Below, one piece after another: positions 17,925-26,026 of a stretch of DNA of 64,000 nucleotides. This stretch comes from Bacillota bacterium (lineage in GTDB: Bacteria; Bacillota; Clostridia; Acetivibrionales; DSM-1351). The position numbers were made by a program, and so were the translations under genes. The notes beneath the pieces are model-generated. The model searched no databases. It saw nothing but the letters and a program-made list of their open reading frames with translations, and was not told the DNA's origin. The DNA lies in contig JAEYHZ010000036.1 in assembly GCA_023409265.1 (NCBI GenBank), positions 1-64,000 of the forward strand, read 5' to 3'. Position 1 is the first letter of the stretch. Every line of letters begins with the position of its first letter.

Positions 17925-19437
17925 TTAGCAGCAGCCTCCCATCCTGTGGTTGATTGTAATAGCTGAGCCATTGCTTGGTATTCTCGGGCGAACTGAATAA
18001 ATAAAGGTCGGACATATTTTCACCCAGGCCGCTTTCGTTTATAGTTGAGAAGAGAGACATCTGACCGGGAACGGCTTTTTTACTCTGCGGCAGGAGTTTA
18101 GCCGATACCAGTGCTTCCTTAACTATATATTCATTCTGACTGTAACTCTCATATGTTTTTCCCTGACAGGTGACAAAATGCCCGGCGCGCTTAAGCACAA
18201 CACCTATTTTTTTCAGGTTATCAAAATTTAGTTTACCAACCCTTCTGGCAGCAATAATTCTTTGGGCGGATTTAACTCCGATACCGGGAACGCGAAGCAG
18301 CATCTCATAATCTACAGTGTTGACTTCCATAGGAAACATATGAAGGTTTTTTAAGGCCCAGTTGGCCTTGGGATCAAGTTCAACGTCGAAATCTGGATTT
18401 GCCTTGCTTAAAAGTTCATCAGCTTCAAAGCCATAAAACCTCAGTAGCCAGTCTGCCTGGTACAATCTGTGTTCGCGGAGCAGAGGCGGTTTAATTATGG
18501 CCGGCAGCCTTGGGTCGGTGATAGTGGGTACAAAGGCCGAGTAATAAACCCTTTTTAAAGAAAATCTATTATACAGCGCTTCCGAAAGCTTGAGTATACT
18601 CAGATCCCTGTCCGGTGTAGCGCCCACTATCAACTGGGTACTCTGGCCGGCCGGAACAAAGAGCTGATTTTTATCTCTGCGTGAAAAATCTCTTTTTGAT
18701 AGTTCTCCGCCCGAGTAATACCTTCCAGAAAACTCGCCGCCGGAAAACTCTCCACCGGGAAGCTTTCCCGAGGAACTGAAGGTTTTATTTGAAACATTGC
18801 TTGAAAAATTGCCGTAGCGGAAACTTTTCCTGTTTTCTTTGCTTTCAGTGATACCACTGCTTATTTGCTGCATGGGCTTTAGTAAAGCTTTTACCGGCTT
18901 CTGAGGTGCAAGCACCTCCAGACCTCTGTCGGAAGGCAGTTCAATATTGACACTCATTCGGTCTACATACAGACCGGCTTCATGAATGAGTCTTTCATCA
19001 GCACCGGGGATTGCTTTTATATGGATATAACCAAAAAATCTCTGCTCATTTCGGAGTCTTCGAACAATTTCCAGCATTAATTCCATGGTATGGCTTGGAT
19101 TTTTCAGAACTGCCGAGCTCAAGAACAGACCTTCAATATAGTTTCTTCTATAAAAATTCATGGTCAGCTCAATTACTTCATCTGCAGTAAAGCTTGCCCG
19201 GGGTACATCATTTGAAGCTCTGTTTACGCAGTAGACGCAGTCATATATACACTCATTTGATAAAAGGATTTTAAGCAGTGAAACACATCTGCCATCATCT
19301 GACCATGTATGGCAGATTCCCGCGGCATGGCTGTTTCCAACGCCATTTTTATTATTTCTGGTTCCACCGCTGGAGGAGCAGGAGACATCATACTTGGCAG
19401 CATCAGCCAATACACCGAGTTTTTCTAATAAGTCCAT
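17908..19437 (-). CDS. Putative DNA repair/modification radical SAM protein (TIGR03916-like)
   Basis: A 509-residue radical SAM protein. Early cysteines precede the 4Fe-4S motif CIYDCVYC (C63, C67, C70); VPAGQSTQLIVGATPDRD (about 261-278) is a family hallmark, and a helix-hairpin-helix VPGIGVKSAQRIIAARR lies at about 383-399. Family members are thought to act on DNA, with the partner encoded next. Residues about 205-257 are an odd low-complexity insertion rich in Gly, Ser, Phe and Arg with GGEFS-type repeats. The reaction is not established. Confidence 0.88.
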   Translation of the reverse strand: MDLLEKLGVLADAAKYDVSCSSSGGTRNNKNGVGNSHAAGICHTWSDDGRCVSLLKILLSNECIYDCVYCVNRASNDVPRASFTADEVIELTMNFYRRNYIEGLFLSSAVLKNPSHTMELMLEIVRRLRNEQRFFGYIHIKAIPGADERLIHEAGLYVDRMSVNIELPSDRGLEVLAPQKPVKALLKPMQQISSGITESKENRKSFRYGNFSSNVSNKTFSSSGKLPGGEFSGGEFSGRYYSGGELSKRDFSRRDKNQLFVPAGQSTQLIVGATPDRDLSILKLSEALYNRFSLKRVYYSAFVPTITDPRLPAIIKPPLLREHRLYQADWLLRFYGFEADELLSKANPDFDVELDPKANWALKNLHMFPMEVNTVDYEMLLRVPGIGVKSAQRIIAARRVGKLNFDNLKKIGVVLKRAGHFVTCQGKTYESYSQNEYIVKEALVSAKLLPQSKKAVPGQMSLFSTINESGLGENMSDLYLFSSPENTKQWLSYYNQPQDGRLLLSDIHI

Positions 19438-19509
19438 AAAATTCTCTCTTTTTAAAAAATTCTATTCTTTGAGGTAATAAATAAAAGGCAATAAATAAGT
19501 AATTCGATG

Positions 19510-19558
19510 ATCAATAATTAATTAAAGATATAAAGCAAATTTTTCATTAATTATTGAT
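19510..19558. repeat. AT-rich inverted repeat in a divergent intergenic region
   Basis: ATCAATAATTAAT (19510-19522) and ATTAATTATTGAT (19546-19558) are perfect inverted arms 23 bases apart. They lie 72-120 bases before the radical SAM gene start and could be an operator or hairpin. The 303-base gap otherwise holds only the promoter at 19621. Confidence 0.5.
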
Positions 19559-19620
19559 ACTGCTTCTAGTATTTACAATTATAACATATTTTATTTGAAA
19601 AATCAAACGTATGTTCGGAA

Positions 19621-19649
19621 TTGATATTTATGTAACAAAGATATATAAT
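19621..19649 (+). promoter_or_regulatory. Promoter of the ACT/UPF0210 operon
   Basis: TTGATA (19621-19626), a 17-base spacer and TATAAT (19644-19649), 91 bases before the start codon. Confidence 0.7.
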
Positions 19650-19740
19650 ACAATTTAATAAGCTTTTTTCTACTGTCTCAGAGAGCGCATGATCAGGCCA
19701 CTTTAATGGAAAAGTATAATTATACACAGGAGGTAAAAGA

Positions 19741-20010
19741 ATGAGAGCGGTTATAACTGTAATAGGTAAAGACAGAGTAGGAATAATTGCAGGGGTAAGT
19801 AATATATTGGCAGAGTGTAATGTTAATATACTTGATATAACACAGACAATTTTACAGGATGTATTTACAATGATAATGCTTGTAGATATTTCAAAGTGCA
19901 ATATCCATTTCCACGATCTTTCCGATAAACTTGAAAACAAAGGCGTAGAGCTCGGCTTGAAAATTCAGATCCAGCACGAAGATATTTTTAATTCCATGCA
20001 TAGAATATGA
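19741..20010 (+). CDS. ACT domain protein (UPF0237)
   Basis: An 89-residue stand-alone ACT domain protein. RAVITVIGKDRVGIIAGVSNILAECN is the typical first strand and glycine turn of ligand-binding ACT domains. AGGAGG precedes the ATG. The UPF0210 gene begins 11 bases after the stop, a pairing widely conserved in bacteria. ACT domains usually bind amino acids; the ligand and the pair's role are unknown. Confidence 0.9.
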   Translation: MRAVITVIGKDRVGIIAGVSNILAECNVNILDITQTILQDVFTMIMLVDISKCNIHFHDLSDKLENKGVELGLKIQIQHEDIFNSMHRI

Positions 20011-20021
20011 GGTGAATGCTG

Positions 20022-21380
20022 ATGTTAGGTTCTTTTGAAGTATTTGAAACACTAAAAATGATACAAAAAGAAAATCTCGATATAAGAACAATAACAATGG
20101 GTATTTCACTTAGAGATTGTGCCCATCCGGATATAGATATATCCTGTAGTAAAATATATGACAAGATAACCAGATATGCCGAGAAGCTTGTCGTTACAGG
20201 TGAAAATATCGAGAGAGAGTACGGTATACCTATAATCAATAAGAGAATTTCAGTTACTCCAATAGCACTTGTTGCAGAAAGCTGTGAAAGTGCTGATTAT
20301 GCAAAGTTTGCCAAAGCAATGGATAAGGCTGCTCAAACTGTTGGTGTAAATTTCATCGGGGGTTATTCCTCGCTTGTTCATAAAGGCTATACAACAGGTG
20401 ACAAAAGACTTATCGCATCCATCCCTGAGGCCCTCAGTGAAACAAAGCTTGTTTGTTCTTCTGTTAATGTTGCTTCAACCAAGGCGGGGATAAACATGGA
20501 TGCTGTTGCTGAAATGGGCAGGGTTGTTAAGAAATGTGCTGAGTTAACAGCAGACAGCGGGGCTTTGGCTTGTGCCAAGCTTGTTGTGTTTGCAAACGCG
20601 GTGGAGGATAATCCGTTTATGGCAGGCGCCTTCCATGGTATAGGGGAACCTGAGTGTGTAATTAATGTCGGTGTCAGCGGACCAGGAGTTGTAAAATGTG
20701 CCCTTGAAAAGGTTAAGGGAGAGGACTTTGGAGTTGTGGCCGAAACCATTAAAAAGACGGCCTTCAAGATAACCAGAATGGGTCAGCTGGTGGCCCAGGA
20801 AGCATCAAGAAGACTTAATGTACCATTTGGAATCGTTGATCTTTCCCTGGCGCCGACGCCGGCAATCGGGGACAGCGTTGCTCACATTCTTGAGGAAATG
20901 GGTCTGGAAAAGTGCGGAACTCACGGTACTACAGCGGCGTTGGCGCTACTCAATGACGCTGTAAAAAAAGGTGGAGTTATGGCTTCATCTTACGTCGGCG
21001 GTCTTAGCGGTGCATTCATTCCTGTCAGTGAGGATGCAGGGATGATAGAAGCAGTGCTTTCAGGCGCACTTTCACTGGAAAAACTTGAAGCAATGACCTG
21101 TGTGTGTTCGGTTGGTCTGGACATGATAGTTGTTCCAGGTGACACCACTGCTGAAACAATTTCTGCAATTATTGCCGATGAAGCTGCTATCGGAGTTGTA
21201 AACCAGAAAACAACTGCGGTAAGAATAATTCCCGCTCCCGGTAAGAAAATCGGTGATAAGGTTGAATTTGGCGGTCTCCTTGGGTCCGGTCCTGTTATGA
21301 AGGTAAATTCCTTCGGAAGCAGTGAATTTATTAAAAGAGGCGGAAGAATTCCAGCTCCTCTTCACAGCCTTAAGAATTAG
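20022..21380 (+). CDS. UPF0210/DUF711 (PFL) family protein
   Basis: A 452-residue protein of the UPF0210 family, sometimes described as PFL-like because of weak resemblance to glycyl radical enzymes, but without a glycyl radical motif. ITMGISLRDCAHPD and the glycine-rich central part are typical. The start at 20022 is favoured over ATG 20016 because GAGGTG (20009-20014) is 7 bases away. It shares an operon with the ACT protein. No enzymatic role is established. Confidence 0.9.
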   Translation: MLGSFEVFETLKMIQKENLDIRTITMGISLRDCAHPDIDISCSKIYDKITRYAEKLVVTGENIEREYGIPIINKRISVTPIALVAESCESADYAKFAKAMDKAAQTVGVNFIGGYSSLVHKGYTTGDKRLIASIPEALSETKLVCSSVNVASTKAGINMDAVAEMGRVVKKCAELTADSGALACAKLVVFANAVEDNPFMAGAFHGIGEPECVINVGVSGPGVVKCALEKVKGEDFGVVAETIKKTAFKITRMGQLVAQEASRRLNVPFGIVDLSLAPTPAIGDSVAHILEEMGLEKCGTHGTTAALALLNDAVKKGGVMASSYVGGLSGAFIPVSEDAGMIEAVLSGALSLEKLEAMTCVCSVGLDMIVVPGDTTAETISAIIADEAAIGVVNQKTTAVRIIPAPGKKIGDKVEFGGLLGSGPVMKVNSFGSSEFIKRGGRIPAPLHSLKN

Positions 21381-21390
21381 GATAAAATAT

Positions 21391-21450
21391 AGCCCCGCGC
21401 TTGAACTTCACCTTTGCTTGGCAAAAGGCAGTTCAATTCGGGGCTTTTTG
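21391..21450 (+). terminator. Terminator of the ACT/UPF0210 operon
   Basis: AGCCCCG (21391-21397) pairs with CGGGGCT (21439-21445), with a second stem TTGAACT/AGTTCAA inside, then a T-run. Confidence 0.85.
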
Positions 21451-21545
21451 TTTTTAAAAGCCACTAACTAATGGCATACAACATCTAACATCTATCATTA
21501 TGCTTCCATATTCAAACTTTAACATTTATATTAATATCTAGATTT

Positions 21546-21573
21546 TTACTTCTAACTTCTTACTTCTAACTTC
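21546..21573. repeat. Two-copy 14-bp tandem repeat
   Basis: TTACTTCTAACTTC occurs twice in tandem in a T/C-rich stretch just after the TetR gene. It looks like simple low-complexity DNA. Confidence 0.6.
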
Positions 21574-21611
21574 TTAGTCTTACTTTCTTTTCTTATTACT
21601 TACTCTTAACA

Positions 21612-22181
21612 TTACTTAATCAATATCCCATGGAGAAATAACTTTAAAATATCATCACGATATTTTTCATTATTTTGCCGGTAATTGGGGTTAGTACCCA
21701 TGGTATTTAAAAAATCAACAATTGTACCTGTCGGGATAGTTTTATCTATATAACCTTCAGCTTTTCCAAACTCAATATATCTTTCATAAAGATAATTATT
21801 TTTATCCTTGAGGGTACTGACTATAGCTTGAGCCATTTGGGGATCTTCCAGTGCTGCAACGGAAAAGAATTCCCCAATTACATTTTCAAACTCCTCGGAA
21901 CAAAGTGATAAGGCTTTCCTTACCTTTTCCGGAAAGGGGAGTGCTTCTGCCAGAATTTCTTCTGCCGTTGATACCATGCCGTCCATTAAATATGAAATGA
22001 CTTCTTTTACCAATTGGTTCTTGCTTCCAAAATAATTGTAGATTGACACCTGTGATACTTTGGCTAATTCGGCAATATTTTTAATATTTGTATTAATAAA
22101 ACCATGCTTTTTGAATAATTCCAAAGAGGCTTGTAAAATAGCTTCCTTTTTTTTATTTGTTCGGATTTCATACTTGTTCAT
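21612..22181 (-). CDS. TetR/AcrR family transcriptional regulator
   Basis: A 189-residue TetR-type regulator. The HTH, about residues 12-55, has NIKNIAELAKVSQVSIYNYF followed by GSKNQLVKEV. AGGGAG precedes the ATG. It is divergent from the flavodoxin-ferredoxin gene, and the region between them holds three copies of the half-site ATTTCAAAACT, two of them inverted around the other gene's start of transcription. It therefore very probably represses that gene. The inducer is unknown. Confidence 0.9.
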   Translation of the reverse strand: MNKYEIRTNKKKEAILQASLELFKKHGFINTNIKNIAELAKVSQVSIYNYFGSKNQLVKEVISYLMDGMVSTAEEILAEALPFPEKVRKALSLCSEEFENVIGEFFSVAALEDPQMAQAIVSTLKDKNNYLYERYIEFGKAEGYIDKTIPTGTIVDFLNTMGTNPNYRQNNEKYRDDILKLFLHGILIK

Positions 22182-22284
22182 AAGTAAAACTCCCTGTTTA
22201 AATTTTCATTTGTATTTAAATCTTATCACAAAAAACGTTTGTCAGTAATTCAATTATAACATGTTTTAAAATAATAAGTGTAAT

Positions 22285-22362
22285 ATTTCAAAACTTATTG
22301 ACATTGATTCAAAAAAAGGATAATATTAGTTTTGAAATATGATGTGCAGAATTTCAAAACTT
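22285..22362 (+). promoter_or_regulatory. EFR1 promoter with three TetR half-sites
   Basis: TTGACA (22298-22303), a 17-base spacer and TAATAT (22321-22326) form the promoter. ATTTCAAAACTT occurs at 22285-22296 and 22351-22362, and its inverse AGTTTTGAAAT at 22328-22338. The last two form an inverted repeat spanning the transcription start, the expected site for the divergent TetR. Confidence 0.8.
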
Positions 22363-22379
22363 AATGGAGGACAATAAGT

Positions 22380-23189
22380 ATGAGTAATGTAATTTATTAT
22401 TTTAGCGGAACAGGTAACAGTCTTGCCATAGCAAAGGGTATAGCACAGCAGCTTGGTGATACGAAGCTTTTAAGTATCAGGTATGATCAGAAGGAACTGG
22501 ATGCAACACAGTTTGAAAGAGTCGGTATAATTTTTCCGGTATACTACTATAAGCTCCCTGTATTCGTTGAAAGCTTTATCGGCAGGTTAACATTAAATCA
22601 AAATCAATATGTATTCGGTGTAGCTACATATGGAGGAATGAGAGGTGATTCTCTAGTGTGCCTCCGTCAATTACTGCAGGAGAAAGGCTGCACATTGAAG
22701 GGGGAATTTTCTGTTTTTATGCCTGGAAACTATATTGTTGAATATGGAGCACTACCTGATTTCTTTAACAATTTTCTTCTTTCAAAATCAGAAAAAACCA
22801 TAAAAAGAATCTCAAGTGTCATAAAAATGAAACAACCTTCAGCACCTGCAGGACCACGTACTTTTGAAAAACTTTATTTAAGCAGAGACAACAGTAAACA
22901 ATATATAGCTGACAAAAGAACAGGGTTCCAGAACATGGACTCCGGCTTCAAATCCGATACTAACTGCACCGGCTGCCGGGCCTGTGAAAAGGTATGTCCG
23001 GTAAACAATATCAAGATTGAAAATGGACATCCGGTGTGGGAACACAGGTGTGAGCAGTGTATGGCATGTATTCAATGGTGCAGCAAAAAAAGCATTCATT
23101 ACCTGGATAAGACCCAAAAGCGTAAATTTTATCAGCACAAAGACATTTCGTTAAAGGATATATTAAGCTTGGGGGAATTAGTTAAATAA
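22380..23189 (+). CDS. EFR1-type flavodoxin-ferredoxin fusion
   Basis: A 269-residue redox protein. The N-terminal half is flavodoxin-like, with FMN-loop IYYFSGTGNSLAIAKG near the start; the C-terminal half carries two 4Fe-4S motifs, CTGCRACEKVCPV and CEQCMACIQWC. It would transfer single electrons between FMN and iron-sulfur clusters in the cytoplasm; the partner is unknown. TGGAGGAC precedes the ATG. It is controlled by the divergent TetR, judged by the operators, so it is likely induced by a specific signal. Confidence 0.9.
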   Translation: MSNVIYYFSGTGNSLAIAKGIAQQLGDTKLLSIRYDQKELDATQFERVGIIFPVYYYKLPVFVESFIGRLTLNQNQYVFGVATYGGMRGDSLVCLRQLLQEKGCTLKGEFSVFMPGNYIVEYGALPDFFNNFLLSKSEKTIKRISSVIKMKQPSAPAGPRTFEKLYLSRDNSKQYIADKRTGFQNMDSGFKSDTNCTGCRACEKVCPVNNIKIENGHPVWEHRCEQCMACIQWCSKKSIHYLDKTQKRKFYQHKDISLKDILSLGELVK

Positions 23190-23323
23190 TTTATTATCAT
23201 ATAATAGTGGGGACTTGAACATATAAAAAAACATTTTGTAAATAAATCAGTTCCATATCAGTCATTTATATCCGGCTTAAGTATAATATAACGAGGAGAC
23301 ACATCACCACAGCTTATACTGAT

Positions 23324-23755
23324 ATGTTTAATTTTCATGATCCTGTTTGTTTGGAGGCTGCTTTGAAGATAAAATCTGTTTGGGTCAAATTACTTATTAT
23401 ACTTTTTCCGGTTATTTCAGGTGGACTGGTTTATTTTTTCAGGCATGAATTATATTATTTAGGAACTCTTTTTCCTGCTTGTCCAAGCTATACCTACCTG
23501 CACGTACTATGTCCCGGATGCGGTAATACAAGAAGTGTCCAGCACTTGTTAACCGGAGATTTGGCAGGATCGGTAAAATATAATCCCGTACCGTTTTTTG
23601 GCATAATTGTAAGTCTGTTGTGCTATATTGAGTTGGTATCAATTGTATTTAATAAACCTTTACGGCTTATACCGAGAAGTAAACTCTTCTGGAAACTTAT
23701 TATTTTAATTTTTGTTATTTATTTTATTATAAGAAATTTTATTGATTTTTTTTAA
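23324..23755 (+). CDS. DUF2752 membrane protein
   Basis: A 143-residue protein with about three hydrophobic segments (about 20-38, 85-105, 120-140) and the family signature CPGCGNTRSVQHLLTGDL followed by KYNP. The function of DUF2752 is unknown. The start is uncertain: the only good ribosome binding site, GAGGAG (23293-23298), is 25 bases before the ATG. An in-frame ATC at 23303 is ideally spaced and may be the true, rare start. The gene stands alone. Confidence 0.82.
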   Translation: MFNFHDPVCLEAALKIKSVWVKLLIILFPVISGGLVYFFRHELYYLGTLFPACPSYTYLHVLCPGCGNTRSVQHLLTGDLAGSVKYNPVPFFGIIVSLLCYIELVSIVFNKPLRLIPRSKLFWKLIILIFVIYFIIRNFIDFF

Positions 23756-24023
23756 TACATTATGTTTATAAAGAAGAAATGTATGTTTTACAGAAAGGTA
23801 ATAAGTCATACATAGTTGATCTGGTATCAGAGAATTTATTTTACAGTACAAAAACCATTAATACCTTTAATAATATCTGGCAGTCGTTTACTTTAAAATA
23901 AATTCATACGGATTTTTAAATTAACCAAGTTTTTACATGAATTAAATAGTTTAATGTCGAATAATGGTATATAATTTAAGTAGTAATTAAGTTAGATGAC
24001 ATCCTTTCACAAAAGAAAAATGC

Positions 24024-24073
24024 ATTACCGTCAATAATTAAAGCGCGATTTTATTATTGACGGTAATTTTCTT
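24024..24073. terminator. Bidirectional terminator
   Basis: ATTACCGTCAATAA (24024-24037) and TTATTGACGGTAAT (24054-24067) are perfect 14-bp arms with T-runs on both sides, placed after the minus-strand LCP gene. In the 319-base gap after DUF2752 I saw no other supported feature. Confidence 0.85.
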
Positions 24074-24074
24074 T

Positions 24075-25223
24075 TTAAGGCTTGTCCTTGTTATCTCCTT
24101 TGGAGTCAGTATCTTCATTGGATGGATTATCTCTTAAAATTGTTTCGAAATCATACTGGTTATCTTTATCAGGGATAAAGTTTCCGGATGGTGTCACAAA
24201 ATACTTTTCGATTATTTCATCAGAATTAAATATTTCCCTGGTTTTAGTGTTCTCAACGGTGTTATTGTAAATAAAGAAATCTGCATCATAAATCCTTTTG
24301 TCAATACCATACAATTTGTACGTATTCATTTCGGGCCGTGATGATTGGGTAAATGCCCGGAATAAAGAGAGCGTATCAGAAAGGGAGGTGTTGGTTATTA
24401 CGTTATCAAAAGCGTAATCTATAATAGGTATAAGCTTCGGAAGTTCAAGCAGATTAACCTTTTGCTCAATAATGGCATTAACGAACTTAATTTGCATTTC
24501 TGTTCTTTTTAAATCCGAGCCGTCATAATATTTCTTAACTTCTTTTAATTCTTTAGAAGTGTAATAGGAAGTGTGCGGTTTTCTGAAACGGAGCAGTTGT
24601 TCTGCCTTGTTGCCGTCAAGCAGCTGGTACCCCTTCTCAAGGTCAATATGCAGGTCCTGGGTGGGATCATTATATTTTAATTTTGCAGGTACATCGAAGT
24701 ATACGCCGTCCAACCTGTCAATAATCTCTTTGATAGTGTCTATTTCCAGATAAATGTAGTAATCAATTTTAATATTTGTAAGGTTGCTTATTACCTGTGC
24801 TGCATGTTCAGCCGCTTTATGCTTTTGCTGGACTTCAGTGAGATCGTTTGAGTTTTTATTTTTGTTCAGGCCGAGATAAAAAGCCGAATTAACTTTATAA
24901 TTGGCTTTAGTGCTTGCCTTTGTATCTCTTGGAATTGTAAGAAGGTTAATCTGTCTGGTTTCAGGAGAATAATTTGCAATAATAATGGAATCAGTATTTA
25001 GCCCAGAAGCTTCTTTAATTAATACGAGAAAATTTATCGGATTCATATTCCCTGTGTAATTTTCGACTATATCAAAAGAATTGGTATCATTTGAAGGAGT
25101 CGCGTTATTGCTTTGAGTCTGTGCAGGAGCAGTTTTAATATTGAATAGAAGTGTTATTCCAAATACAAATAGTATTAATCCACAAATACAACTGCATAAA
25201 TATGTTATTTTTACAGATTTCAT
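24075..25223 (-). CDS. LytR-CpsA-Psr (LCP) family protein
   Basis: A 382-residue membrane-anchored LCP protein; the family attaches teichoic acids or other polymers to peptidoglycan. One N-terminal transmembrane helix (about residues 5-27) is followed by a Ser/Thr/Asn-rich linker and the LCP domain with SIIIANYSPETRQINLLTIPRDT and LLRFRKPHTS. The start at 25223 follows GGAGG; a TTG 12 bases upstream is in frame but less likely. A hairpin CGTGCCTTTGCACG lies just before the ribosome binding site (25240-25253). The C-terminal tail is highly charged. Confidence 0.9.
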   Translation of the reverse strand: MKSVKITYLCSCICGLILFVFGITLLFNIKTAPAQTQSNNATPSNDTNSFDIVENYTGNMNPINFLVLIKEASGLNTDSIIIANYSPETRQINLLTIPRDTKASTKANYKVNSAFYLGLNKNKNSNDLTEVQQKHKAAEHAAQVISNLTNIKIDYYIYLEIDTIKEIIDRLDGVYFDVPAKLKYNDPTQDLHIDLEKGYQLLDGNKAEQLLRFRKPHTSYYTSKELKEVKKYYDGSDLKRTEMQIKFVNAIIEQKVNLLELPKLIPIIDYAFDNVITNTSLSDTLSLFRAFTQSSRPEMNTYKLYGIDKRIYDADFFIYNNTVENTKTREIFNSDEIIEKYFVTPSGNFIPDKDNQYDFETILRDNPSNEDTDSKGDNKDKP

Positions 25224-25481
25224 GCTAACCTCCAAAATTCGTGCCTTTGCACGTTAAAAAAGTGATTAAAAGCCTACAGCGATTTTATGATGACCGAAAT
25301 ATGAAATAAATCCTAAAAATACTCAATACAAGCTTACATAAAACAATATTACTTTAGTTTTTGTCATATGTAAATATATGTTAAAGAATTTCGGGTTTTA
25401 TAACATCATATATCTTCATAAAATCTACATATTTGTTTGCTAGAATTATTGGCATAAAATATTATATCACCGGAGGATATT

Positions 25482-25991
25482 ATGATAAACAAAAAACAAA
25501 ATAATATATCTAGCTTACAATTAGGTATTATAATAGGAATAGCAATCCTGCTGTTCGCGGTAATTTTCATTTCAAAATTAGACTTGGGCGGAGGAAGTTC
25601 AGACGTCACATCCGGTGAAGGTCAGGATGTGGTAATCAAAAAAAATGAAATTACAGAAACAGTTAAATTTTATCCAACCAAAGCTGGAAATAAAAAAATG
25701 GAGATCCTTGCTGTGAAAGCCAGTGATGGTACTATTCGAACTGCCTTTAATACCTGTCAGGTATGTAATGGTTCGCCAAGAGCGTATTACAAGCAGGAGG
25801 GTGATATCCTTGTGTGTCAGAACTGCGGAAATCAGTTTTCAATGGATATGATTGAACAACAAAGAGGCGGCTGTAATCCGGTTCCAATTTATAAAGAAGA
25901 CAAAACTGATGACGGGACAAATATTATAATTTCAAAGGATTTTATTGAGCAGAACAAGGAACTTTTTACCGATAATTGGAAGACTAAATAG
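25482..25991 (+). CDS. DUF2318 Fe-S/metal-binding membrane-anchored protein
   Basis: A 169-residue protein with one N-terminal transmembrane helix (about 10-30) and an exported DUF2318 domain. FNTCQVCNGSPRAYY, LVCQNCGNQFS and RGGCNP give two CxxC motifs and a further cysteine for metal or cluster binding. It starts an apparent copper-handling operon: the HMA-SafE-cupredoxin gene follows 35 bases later and CopA soon after. CGGAGG precedes the ATG. The exact ligand is not known; copper or iron delivery is an inference from the context. Confidence 0.88.
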   Translation: MINKKQNNISSLQLGIIIGIAILLFAVIFISKLDLGGGSSDVTSGEGQDVVIKKNEITETVKFYPTKAGNKKMEILAVKASDGTIRTAFNTCQVCNGSPRAYYKQEGDILVCQNCGNQFSMDMIEQQRGGCNPVPIYKEDKTDDGTNIIISKDFIEQNKELFTDNWKTK

Positions 25992-26026
25992 TTAAAAATT
26001 AAGCTAACACAAGGAGGGTAGCTTAA

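Noticed and set aside
23779..23901. 40-codon ORF after the DUF2752 gene
   Set aside because: Weak AAGAAG site, no family resemblance, and low-complexity AT-rich surroundings.
25236..25481. CsoR or CopY operator before the copper operon
   Set aside because: No convincing palindrome of either type was found, and no such repressor gene is in the window.
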